Positions 12,503 to 22,900 of a stretch of DNA of 64,000 nt are shown one piece after another (the first letter of the stretch is position 1; each line of letters begins with the position of its first letter). The stretch covers positions 1,191,560-1,255,559 of the forward strand of contig CAJINV010000003.1 in NCBI GenBank assembly GCA_905178155.1, given 5' to 3'. The DNA is from Amoebophrya sp. A120 (Eukaryota > Sar > Dinophyceae > Syndiniales > Amoebophryaceae). A program made the translations under genes and the position numbers. The notes under the pieces were generated by a model. It made no database searches. It was not told the origin of the DNA and was given only the letters and a program-made list of their open reading frames with translations.

Positions 12503-13741
12503 TTACAATCTTTGCAACTTCATCGGGGCCGGGGGTGGTTCTATGCAGCCGGCCTCCTCGTCCCGCTTGGATCCACGGTTGCGCTGCTGCTTCAACGGGG
12601 AATTCGTCCGCTGCATCCGCATGGAGTACGTTTTACCCGACGCGGGCGCAATTGCACGGCTTCTCATCCGCGGTCGCATGACGTACAGTGCATCCTCGGA
12701 GATCTCGACGATTTCGTCGCGCAGCTTCTGGCCAACGTGCAGCACGGAGTACTCTTTTTTGTTGTTTCCCTTCCCCCTCTTCACGACGGCAGGTGTAATG
12801 ATGTGGTCCTTCAAGCCGAATTCCGCATTGGTTTCTTCGGTCTCGACCTCCGTTTCCTGGGAACTGCGCTGCCTTCGCACGGTCAGCTGCTCACTGCTCT
12901 TACGCTGCAATAGCCAGGCTTCTTTGTCGTCCGCGCGCTTGGCTTGCTTGTGGACGAACTCGAAAACTGTTTGCTGCGGTAGTCGTCGGTCTATTACACT
13001 TCCTATTTGCTCCATTAGCGTACCACTCACCGCATTGCTGGAAAGCGGAAGCGCGTCCTGGTTTGCGAAGGGGTAATCAATGTACACAGTCGAACAATGA
13101 TATGGTCGACTAGTTTCAATTTGTACTTCAATACGATGTTGGGCTGACGGAAAACATAGAGAGAATGCAGCACAGGTGATAGCGATAGGCTCAAGTAAAG
13201 ACGGTACCGCATGACTCCCGACGCCATCCGGTGATCCCTGGTTCATTGATGGTGAAAACGCCAAGGAATTGTTGCTGATGCTTACGTCGTCTCTGCCCAT
13301 GGAAATGCGATCTTTCCTCGCCTTCTTCGTGGTCTCGCCGTCACCTTGGAGCTGCACCTTGTATAGTGATATAGAAGAAGCGAGTGAAGATGGGTCATCG
13401 ATTACAGGACATAAACAGAAAAAGTCGGTAAATTTCATCCGATCCAAACAGTGCGAGCAGAATTCGTACCGATTCGATTTTTCTCGTATCGACAAATTTT
13501 TTCATGCTTTTCTGTAACTGCGCGCCTGATGATAGCGAATCCCAGCGGTCCAAATCCTTGCCCACTATCTCCGGTTGAATCGGATACTCGTGGTTCCCCT
13601 TGGCGACCTAAGAGTTTGTGCAGTTCTTTAGTGAGTTCTGCCGAGAAGATCAGGTAATTTTCTGCCAATATTTTTTTATCGAGTACCATTCCAAGAACTC
13701 ACAGAGCTGCATGCCCGTGCTGCAGGAATATCCTCCGACAT
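12503..13741 (-). CDS. Unknown protein, 327 aa, four exons
   Basis: I do not recognise the family. The model is exons 13703-13741, 13470-13607, 13286-13357 and 12503-13237 on the minus strand. All introns are GT-AG (donors GTGAGT, GTACGA, GTAAGC) and all are phase 0, so the frame joins exactly. The product starts MSEDIPAARACSS; its C-terminal half is rich in Lys, Arg, Glu and Gln with a Pro-rich end, and no membrane segment is evident. The start ATG lies 18 bp after the stop of the upstream phosphatase gene, in the same frame. Either the two genes share a transcript or the upstream gene splices into this one in a way I could not resolve. A competing frame through exon 2 is also open, so the first two exons are less certain than the last. 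Confidence 0.55.
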
Positions 13742-13759
13742 CAAAATCAGTTTCCCACA

Positions 13760-15356
13760 TTAAGTGCCCTGGTATCTAGAAGGTGAGCAGCCATTTCCAA
13801 AGAAAACAGAACGAAAAAGCTGTACCATATCCTTGCTCTCGAAGAACTTCAGGTTGCTCGTCTTTTGCACGTCACGCTCTTGCAGTCCTAACCAAGCTTC
13901 GCGATCGCTGGACTTATGTTCCTCCGTTACCTGGAACATGTCCCCCGTCGTCTGGACGAACATTGCCGCATCTGCTGAAAGCAGCTCCCCGGCCGCAAAC
14001 TGCTTCCAGTTCGATGCCATTTCTTTGCAGACCGTCGCCATGGTGGTGTCCGCGTCCTGGAACTCCCTACGAAAGTCGAGTGGCCGCAGCGACATGGACC
14101 ACTTTACCAGCTGCAGAAAGAAGCCCCGGTTTGGTGCGACCTGCAACCGGCAGATTCGCATGGCACGAATAACGAACGCAACGCTTCGGGTGGCCTCCGG
14201 CTTGAAGGGACTGCAGAGACCGAGCAACGCGATCAAGTAAGCGGCAAAGAGCGTTGCACTGCGGGAACAGCCCTGCTGGCAGTGCAAAAAGAGAACCTCG
14301 GTCTGCGGCAATGGTCGCGGGTCGCCCGCCGATTTTGCGTCTTCGAAGTGAAAGGTGGACTCGACTAATGGAATGAGTTCCTGCAGCGGTAGTTTCTTCG
14401 GCTGAGACAAAACGTAGTTTTCCAACGCAGTGTCGAATTCCGGCCCTGGTAGCGACCCGGGATTTTGGAGCACGTCGCGGACCATCCGATGTAGGTCGGG
14501 TAGTAGTTCCTCAATTGACGGCATAATGTCGACCGAATCGTCGTCGTCGACAGCACGGGATCGTCTCACAAAATCGGGCGCCAGGTGGGAGGCTGTTACA
14601 CCTTCTTCGGGCAAGATCGACACGCATCTAGTGATGTAATCCAGCAGATTCTTGGTCACCGTGCTGTGGACAAAGATCTTCTCGCCCCCCAGATAAATGC
14701 CTGGCAGAATGCGGGAGCCGCCGAAGTCACCACTCAGCATATATCGTTTCTGTTGTCCGTGTTGTAGATGGACGAATTTACTAACGACTTAGCCTTTGCC
14801 TTTCAATAGCGAACATACCTCCATGAAAAAAAAAACGCGAAAAAGTAAAAGTTAACACCATTCATTGATCTACCTTCTTCTTCATAAGTTCCAGCATCTT
14901 CGTCTTCTCCCGTTTGCCCATTGCCGGGTTTTTGAAATCCTCGAGCCCGATGTCGCCCAGTACATTACTCGCTTCTCCCCCGCCAACGCCCTTTTTGTTT
15001 TTGATGAGTACGCATCAACATTAAGGCCGCGTAGTAAGTAGAAAAGTAAAGCGCAACTCAATTCATTGTTCATGCGGTGTGTGCTTCATACGATTACGAA
15101 TACGAAGATGCGTTTGCGTGAGCTGAACAGAATAACGAATTCGCACCTTCGCAGATCCCGTCTCGACATTCTTGTGCTTGTCAGTAGTAGCGCTTGTCGC
15201 ACGGATGAGCTCCTCGATTGCATCACCAATTTTCGACTGCGTCAACCCCAATTCCTCCTGCAAGTGAAGCAAGTACTTGTTCAACATTTCCAATCGCTCG
15301 ACCGGATCGGGTGGGAGATCCATTTGTGCGATGCCGACCATCCCGGGTACCGCCAT
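13760..15356 (-). CDS. Dual-specificity protein phosphatase, 438 aa
   Basis: Exons 15147-15356, 14874-14990 and 13760-14749 join in phase 0 through GT-AG introns (donors GTGCGA and GTAGAT). Residues 1-109 form a charged, probably helical N-terminal region. The catalytic domain opens with SRILPGIYLGGE, the usual first strand of dual-specificity phosphatases. It carries the P-loop HCQQGCSRS, with nucleophile Cys266 and the Arg of the HCX5R signature, followed by a PNRGFFLQL helix typical of the family. An acidic DDDDSVD stretch upstream may hold the general-acid Asp. The gap between the first strand and the P-loop is about 100 residues longer than usual. The expected role is cytosolic or nuclear dephosphorylation of phosphotyrosine and phosphothreonine/serine. 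The stop at 13760 is only 18 bp from the next ATG. Confidence 0.88.
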
Positions 15357-15537
15357 TCCTTACGATCTAAATGTCGCGGCAAGAGTTGTAGATGTTGAAA
15401 CTTCAAGTTGTAAATACCAAAGCTAATGCGTGCAGGGCTCTCGAGTGCCCCTCCGGTCCTCACCCTTGCGCTTACTAGTTCTAGACGTTACGGTCAGATT
15501 CCAGCCACTCTGGGTCTGTGGCAGCCGAACAGCTTTT

Positions 15538-17900
15538 CATCAATGGCGTTCAACGCGGAAAACCAAAACGAAAACTACTCTTTCAAAATAAATGGAGGCC
15601 GAGGTAGTAGACACTCTGACTTCCACGATCACGGCGACTCTGCAACAAGATGCATGACGAAACTCTCGCTAGCGTTTGTTATCTCGCTGTTATAGCAATC
15701 AGGCAGAAACCTCATTGCTCCCAAGGTCGCGCTCTAGCTGCCCACTCGCAAGGAAGAGCGGGGCACGCTGAGTGACGAAGCAACACCACAACGCATTTGA
15801 CGATTGCCGGGGCCACAGGGCTGTATTTCTTACAAGCCCTTTCGCTTCTCAAGCGCGTCTCCCCTTCAGAACAACTCAACGCTTGGCCAGGAGAACACAC
15901 GCTGCCGAGATCAGAGCGCCAGATTTAGGCCGCGTCATTGCTCGGGTGCTGCGCCGCCGGGCGGCTGCGCGATACGCGCGCCCCCCTTGCGCCCAAGAAT
16001 AAACGCCAGCGGGCCCCAAGTGGTACTGGGCGCCGCGCGTCCTGTGGCAGAGTCACTTTCCGCCGAGCCCGCCGCGCGCCCTGCCGGCCGCGCTTTGAGT
16101 AGCCGCCCGGGCTGCACGCTGCTTGTGCCCAAGAGTGGCGGTCGGCGAGGGTAGGCGGGCTGGCACGTAGGGCCAGGGCGCAAGGGCGCGCTCGCTCAGG
16201 TGGGTCGAACAATTGACCGGCGCGCCCCGTGGCGTCTGCGGAATGGAACGCGCCGGAAAACCATGGCGGCGCCGCTCCGTGGCGCCTGGGCATGAGCCCG
16301 CGCGCCACCCCGGCGCGCGGGCCCTTGGGCTGCATCCGCCTCCCCGCGCCCGCCGCGGCCGGCTTCTCGTCTCGTGCCCGTATGCCAGCAGCCTTCGCAG
16401 TTTGCGGCGTCAACCGGCTGGGTCAAGGTATCCATTATCTCCGTGGCAGTTTGCGCAGAAACGACCGGACCGCTCACGAACGCGTCTAGATCCTGCGCCA
16501 GCTGTGCCTCTTGTGCGCGTCATGTAGTGACAACCTCCAACAGATGCAAAGTTGCTCCCGCAATACCCGCGCCCCTGCATTCCCTCTGAGGTCACGCACG
16601 TTCGCAAACTTGCCCGCTTCATTCCTTTTATTCTTATGCTTCTGGACGATCTCCCCAGAACTTGTGGCCGCAGCGACATCGTCCACTTCATCAACCCCGG
16701 CTTAGTGCGAATCGAGTTTGTTTGCGACGAATACGCGCTCTCTCAATGGTTGGCCCCCTTCTACGCGGAACGCCTATTCTTTCAGAAAGAATGAAGGCCC
16801 AGGTAGACACTTTGGTTTTCACGACGTGGCAACAGGATGCATGGCGAATCTCTCGCTTCAATTTGTATACGTCGCTCCTGTACACACATCAAAAATGCAA
16901 CTCTAACAATTTGTTACGCGGGTAGTTGCCCTGCTCGAAGTCGCGCCCTAGTTAGTATAGGAGCTCTCTCGCAAGGAAGGGCGTGGCACTCTGACGAAGC
17001 AACACCAAGCAACATCACGACGCATTCGACGTTTGCCGCTGTGGTAGGACCGTCCTGAAACACTTTTCCACACGTCAAACGCATGATCTCCTTTCGGCAA
17101 CAATTCAACGTGAGGCCAGGAGCGCAAAAGCTGCTGAGATCAAATCACGACGGGCCGCGCCGTTTCTCGGGTGCTGTGCCGGGCGACTGCGCGATTGTTC
17201 GCTTGCCTCGCTCGCCCAAGAATAAACGCAAGCGGGCCTCAAGCGGTACCGGGCGCCGCGCGCGCCCTGTCGACCCAGATTTGGGCAACGGCCCGGGCTA
17301 GTCGCTGCCTACCCTAACTATCTATAATGGCGAGGCAGCGCGGGCGCGTAGGACCAGGGCGCCCAGGCGCTGAGTCTGGTCAAACAATCGGCACGGCCGG
17401 CGCGCTCCGTGATGTCTACGGAATGGGGGGCGTGGGTAGTTGCGAGCGCGCGCGCATTATCTTCCGAGCCGAAACAAAAAGCGCAGGCGGTCGGACGGAG
17501 AAATGATAAAGATGCGGCCTGCTCGCCCGCAAGCTGCTGCAGCGCTCGCACATTCGCGCAGAATTCTCGCGCGCGCGCATACAAGTGGCCCCCAGGGCCG
17601 CCAAGGAATTTCGCCCGTTGGCATCGATTTGACCGCGGCAAAAGTCTCCGAGGCGGAAGGCGAACGCTGGGACTATTTTGTCCATCGCGGCCCAATCGAT
17701 GACGCCCGTGGCAAACTGCTCCCGCATTGCACTTGCTCCTGCACTCCCACCGAAGTTACGCACTTCCGTAGGTTCGCCCGCTTCATTCCTTTCATTCTTA
17801 TGGGCGATCTTCACAGAACTTGTTTATTTTGCCGAGCTGCCTCGAATTTTGCACTGATCGCAAGTTTTGACCTCACTCGTCGCTCAACATGGGTAGTTGC
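15538..17900. repeat. Diverged tandem duplication, about 1.2 kb per copy
   Basis: Copy 1 runs from about 15538 to 16742 and copy 2 from about 16743 to 17900. Paired landmarks in the same order are TCAATGG..ACGCGGAA, GGTAGACACT / GGTAGTAGACACT, CTCGCAAGGAAG, GACGAAGCAACACCA, CCCAAGAATAAACGC and TTCGCCCGCTTCATTCCTTT-like sequence. The offset drifts between about 1165 and 1225 bp because of indels, so the copies are old. No terminal repeats or conserved frame were found; origin unknown. Confidence 0.75.
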
Positions 17901-18062
17901 GAATGCAAACACGTGTACTTCCAAGCCTCAAGAAAAAGAGCAGACGTTTTTTCTCCTCTTGCTCCCGGATCCCCCGGGCAAACTCTTGAAGCTGCTGGCC
18001 GCGCCTATATTATCCCGGCGAAATGGAAATTCTGAGTCGAGTACTCATATAAAATTGAACTA

Positions 18063-18097
18063 GAAACCCTAAAACCCTAGAACCCATTAAACCCTGA
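18063..18097 (+). repeat. Telomere-like AAACCCT remnant
   Basis: The bases read AAACCCT, AAAACCCT, AGAACCC, ATTAAACCCTGA in succession. These are degenerate copies of AAACCCT, the complement of the TTTAGGG telomere repeat used by plants and dinoflagellates. Four imperfect units are too few to be a chromosome end; this would be an interstitial remnant or chance. Confidence 0.4.
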
Positions 18098-18878
18098 GAA
18101 GCCCGGCCTCGACGGACGCCCATCTTGTCTTTCATAATCCCTACATGCATATTTTTCGAAAACAAAAAGGAAAAAAAGGAAGGATGAAGAGAAAAATCGA
18201 GCGAGGCGAACGAATCTCACGGCGGCCTATGATGAGCATTCCAGTGGCCAGCCGGAAGCTCAACACAGTAGGGCTTCAGCTGCGCTGGCTCTAAACCTGT
18301 ACAAACTCATATAAAAAACGTGCGCACTTCGATTGCCTGCGCCTGCGCCTACACACGTCGGAACTTCGCCTCGATTTCTTTGACGAGGCTGCGCGTTACG
18401 CGGCCGCGCGCCGCACTGACTGGAAGGCAAGAAAGAGCAGGCGGGCCCCTCGCGTCATCCTCTCATGGAGCAAACCCATGAAAAAGAGAAAGGTATACAT
18501 TCATCGTAGTACATGCACACGTGTCGACCTCAGGAATTTCCTTTTCTCGTTCGGAAATCTGCGTCTGCAGCTACTACTCTTAAAGAAAACTTGACTACTC
18601 TCAGGCTTTCAGCTCGGGGCTCTCTGGAATGCTGGAACAGAACGCTCAATATCGAACAAAACTCGTCTCCGCTGTCGGACACGAGTGCTGCAACTGCATC
18701 AAATAAATGTATTATGTTGTTTGCACTTCGTGATGATGAGATGAAGGTGAAGCTGAACAAGTTGCCACTCAACATAATCGCGCTGTCCATGGATACAGTT
18801 TGATGTGGTTGTGGTTTTTAATATTTTGCTTCCCATTAGAACGAAACTGCCCTAAGTACACAGAGTTTGGCCAAGCGG

Positions 18879-19286
18879 TCACATCAGGATCGCTTCCAAC
18901 TCTTCAATGCCGATGTTAAACGCTCTAACAAAAGCCTCCTTGTCATCCGCATCGTCAGCGGCCTTCATGAAAACGGCAAAGAGATCGTCAACCACCTCGA
19001 CCGCCGCCGCGTGCCCGTCCCGGCCCATTACCCAGTTCGCGATGTGTGCGATCCCCTTGTAAAACTTCAGTGCGGCCGTCTTGAGTTTCTCGTTCTCTTC
19101 GCCGAAAGCGGCTAAGAATCTCGACTCCTCCGGGCCGACTTCGTGACAGGCCTTCAGAAAGTTGTCGCAGCAGGCCTTTGCTTTGTCCGGGTCCGCGCCG
19201 AAAACTTCGCCAATCGCCACGTAAAAGTCCAATGCGCCGGACAGGTTGGGACCGCGGCTGCTCATGCCGCGCAAAGGGTTGCTCAT
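18879..19286 (-). CDS. Small unknown protein, 135 aa
   Basis: A complete single-exon frame starting MSNPLRGMSSRG. The composition is balanced and mostly helical, rich in Ala, Glu, Asp and Lys, with two adjacent Cys (KACCDNF) and no signal peptide or membrane segment. A 13-bp-arm inverted repeat sits just upstream of the ATG. I do not recognise the family; the acidic helical pattern suggests a small soluble protein. The next gene upstream ends about 690 bp away. Confidence 0.65.
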   Translation of the reverse strand: MSNPLRGMSSRGPNLSGALDFYVAIGEVFGADPDKAKACCDNFLKACHEVGPEESRFLAAFGEENEKLKTAALKFYKGIAHIANWVMGRDGHAAAVEVVDDLFAVFMKAADDADDKEAFVRAFNIGIEELEAILM

Positions 19287-19290
19287 TCTT

Positions 19291-19318
19291 TTTCTTGTTC
19301 AGGAGCCTGAACAAGAAA
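19291..19318. promoter_or_regulatory. Perfect inverted repeat just upstream of a start codon
   Basis: TTTCTTGTTCAGG and CCTGAACAAGAAA are exact reverse complements separated by AG. The palindrome ends 5 bp before the ATG of the 135-aa gene, so it lies in its probable 5' leader, where it could form a hairpin in RNA or a cruciform in DNA. Function is unknown. Confidence 0.6.
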
Positions 19319-19974
19319 GACAAGATGAATAAAGACACGAAGAAGCCGGGAGAGCCACAAGAACCGAACACGCACGATGGATTGCTACTGAAGAGAGAAG
19401 CACAACCACTTGACACTTAAATGATTTGATTCCAGTTCCGGTAAAGCATTTTTTATCACGAAGGCGACAACAGCACGAGAATCGATTCCGCAAACGGGAG
19501 CGAGAAGATGACGCGATGACACCTAATAGTATCAGTTCGCCGATAATTCCCCATTCCCAATACGTGATCCCCTAAGTAACAGGATGTTTGTTTTCCCAAA
19601 CAAGCCAGCAGTGAAATAACTTGAGAGTCGAACACGCAAGAACGTCTTTTGCTTTTAGATAGAAAGGAGGCGCAGCTGTAAGCATCTTCCAAGGCCGCAG
19701 AGCCTTGTGCGCAATCGAAAAAATTTCGCACACGAACGGGGTACGGTACGATCCATCTTGGTGATTGAATGAGTTAGAGTTCTGGAGAGCTTCATTTAGA
19801 TGTAATACTAGACGAACACACGTAGATGAGAGTCGATCGCTGCACCCCCTGCCAACTGCGACGGGAAAAATTATCCAGGAAACTACGACTTGTTGCATCG
19901 AAACGCGACGAGAAACGTAGTCATAGCCTCTCGGCTGGAAAGATGGCGCGAAAGACGAAACGTAAAATTTCAAT

Positions 19975-22900
19975 TTACATCTCTGTAATTTTGCTATACT
20001 CATGCTTCCAAATGGCGCGCAGATCAAAAACTGACCCAAAAGTTTGGTATTTCTGAGCAGGCGGGTTCGTTCCCGCACGATCACAGAATGAAGTGGGGTT
20101 CCCCGCATTCGCATGCACGTATCGCAGCGACAGTACCTCCGCAAGCACCGAAAGTGACCCCGGAACGACCCGAGAAAAAAGCCGCTCCGCTGCGCATACC
20201 AGCCAGAGCGCGTGGCTGCTTTGGTTTTCCTCAAACAGGTGCCAGGCCCGGAGATGGTAGTGGCGCGCAAGCCTCAGCACGTCGTCATTGGTGCAGTCCA
20301 GCAGCGCATGCCCCAAGGCAGGACTGGTGTAAACTTCGGGTGGGCGGTCCAGCAGTTCCGCGCCCTGGGTAAGATTGCAGCCCAGCAGTGCTGAAGGCAA
20401 ATGGAAATACCTCTCCATAGCAAACGGCGGAAGCCCAAGTGAGGCCGCAGAAGTGACGAAAAGAGAACCGAAAGACGACGCCTCACTTTTCGACGCTTTT
20501 GTGTCAACCATTGTCACTGCGCCGGTCACGCTCCATCCATGCAAAGAAGCGTGCCGCGCACGAAATTCGTCGCCCCAGGAACGAATATTAGCACGGGACC
20601 CAATACGCAGAAGAGTGGCGAGCGCTGTACTGGGTGCCTCCGCTGCGGCCTGTTTTGCGACGGTTTCCGGTAGAACGGTGGTCCGCAGCCAGTTCGCGAT
20701 TTTGCGTGAGGAAGAAAGTGACTCCTGCGGTTGTGTCCTCGTGTGCTGCTGCTGCAGTAGCGGGTCGCTGGTGTACAGATCTTGCACCCGTTGCAGCCCC
20801 TGCAAGTCGTGCGAACACAAGATATTGTAAGAGCGCGTGTCTTCCCCAATGACTTCCTCGACGCTGATTCGCCCCTCGACGTGGTCTGCACCGGTTGCCA
20901 ACCAGTATCCAGTGCAAATATGTCTGGGTCTGGAAGAATGCAAGATTTGTCGTGCACCTGCTCGCGGACCACGCGCATGGTGAGGTCCGCAATGCACACA
21001 GGAGCAGGACAGGTCATTTTGCAAGAACTTCCTCGTGCCTTTGCCGCATGAGAAATCCGCCTTCTGCCTGCCAAGAAGTTGGGAGCTTTTAATTTTTGGC
21101 GTTTATTTTGCAGTACTCGAAATTTCAATTTGGCATGACAACTATACAGCCTTCCAGACCTAGACGTATTTTTTCCAGCTGATAACCAGAGGTGCGCGGC
21201 AATGTCTTCCCCGTAGCGCTCCCACATATCAAATGCAGCAAATGTGTCTGGGTCTGGAGGAATACAGATGTCTGTCATGCTCTTCGTGCTCGAGCAAGCT
21301 AGCAGGTCTCGTCTGGCACGCCAGCCCTAGCATGACAGGCTTTGAGGAGGTTTCGTTATCGTTTCTTAATGCCTCAATCCGCGTAAGCAAACCCCCGCCT
21401 TCGGTGATAAGAAGTGGGCAACTTCTGCTGTCAACATGCATGCCAGAGGTTTGTGTCATTTGAAATGCGCATCAGAAGTTCGCGCTCTTCCAGACGCAGA
21501 TGACATATTTGCAATGCATACTCCACTTCGAGGTACGAAAGTCGCTTGGCTCTCACTGGATTTGTTGCATCGTCGTTGCTGGGCGAGTTTGTGGATAAAC
21601 TTGCTTTTGAGCGCTCCGGACCAGCACTAATTACTGTATGCGACGGGCTTGATCTTGCTCTTTCAGCAGCATCCGCGGCGAATGGCCCAGATAGAAACAG
21701 CAGCGCTGAGTGCAAGATCCGGGCACATAAGTAGCCGTGTTCTTCAAACAGCCATTGCACGACACCGTCGGCGTTCAGCTCTATAACCTGCTCAGGTGTT
21801 ACAATCTCAAATCGGCTACCATATAATAAATATGGAAATCAGTGATGCAGGAGCGCATGATCTAGCCAATTCTTTTTCTTTCTCACAGGATTGCGCATGA
21901 CAAGCTCGGGAGCTGGAGTTCCAAACCCCACTACAATCAGGCGAAATTTGTATTGCAGCAAGTGTAACGCTCTGCGAGTCTGTCATGCTCGTCATGCAAC
22001 ACAAAGGTCAGACTCCATTGGAACGTTTGAGATTGTAAAAACACCTGAGCGGGTTATAAGATCGCTCCCATACTTTTCGAACGCCAGGAATTGTATCTGC
22101 TTGGCCCGCAGCATCTCGCTTGCTCCGCGCAAAACTGCGAAGTCGTTCCGCTCGGCGTCTACTTTCAGGAACGCGACGGTATTCTTCATTTTTCCAGAGA
22201 ACGACCGCGGAGCCGCAGCTCCACGAGGATCCACCGGGTTCGAAGATTCTGTAGTTTTTTTCCGGCTCTTCATCACAAAGCTCTCCTGCAGCGTTTCTTC
22301 ATCCTCACGGGATATTTCCTGCTCACCACTCTTGTTACATCCTCGGAAGAACACCGAATCAAGCGTCACGATGTCCACTTCCTCGTTTCCGACGCCGGTC
22401 CCGTGGCACAGACCATGAGCGACCAGGCTTCCTACCTCCATGCCATCGCAATACAGGGTTTGGCCCAGTTCCTGCAGCTCACCGACGCCCTTGCGAAACA
22501 CGGTCAACCGGTCTAGGGACGCCGGGAGTTCGCGCCTCCGGAAGCCGCTCATGAGGTTGTTGTAGAAGGCCTGGTCCATAATTTTTTGCGTCCAGGGGGA
22601 GCGACCGGCGGAGGACTGCGACTTCTGGTGAGCATTTGCCATAGCTCGGGCTCTCGCGAGTGTTGCGGTCGCGTTTGTCTGCTGCTCGACGCGGTTGTGA
22701 TAAAATTGTGCGAGTAAGCCCTTCCCACGAACCACCGACGGCTCAAAACAAGACACCCGCAGCTTTGGTACTCTGTTGTACTTGTTCATGGGGATGATCT
22801 CCTCCTGGCCTAGTCTTTCACGACCGGATTGTTTCGCTAGTACCTCGTCCTCTGCCCGGTCCGACGTTCCACCATCCTCAACGGGGGGTCCACTTGCTGC

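Larger units (their letters stand above)
15357..18878. other. Gene-poor 3.5-kb region with repeats
   Basis: No coding gene is supported here. The stretch holds a diverged tandem duplication of about 1.2 kb, a telomere-like AAACCCT remnant and mixed GC-rich and AT-rich DNA. Short frames of up to about 200 codons occur on both strands but are not conserved between the two duplicate copies. That argues against a gene. Confidence 0.6.

Noticed and set aside
13435-13689. An alternative exon reading (RQGEPRVSDSTGDSGQ...) that could extend the phosphatase after a splice from 13811.
   Set aside because: It is possible and phase-compatible, but it stops at 13435 and cannot connect to the strongly coding 244-codon exon downstream. 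The MSEDIP model joins all four exons in phase.
15925-16413. A 162-codon minus-strand frame and overlapping frames in the 15.4-18.9 kb region.
   Set aside because: The frames are not conserved between the two copies of the tandem duplication, have very GC-rich biased composition and no domain.
19572-20270. A 232-codon minus-strand frame overlapping the end of the FkbM gene.
   Set aside because: It is out of frame with the 991-aa model, rich in Arg, Cys and Ser, and spans the 3' flank. The other frame has the balanced composition and the phase match.
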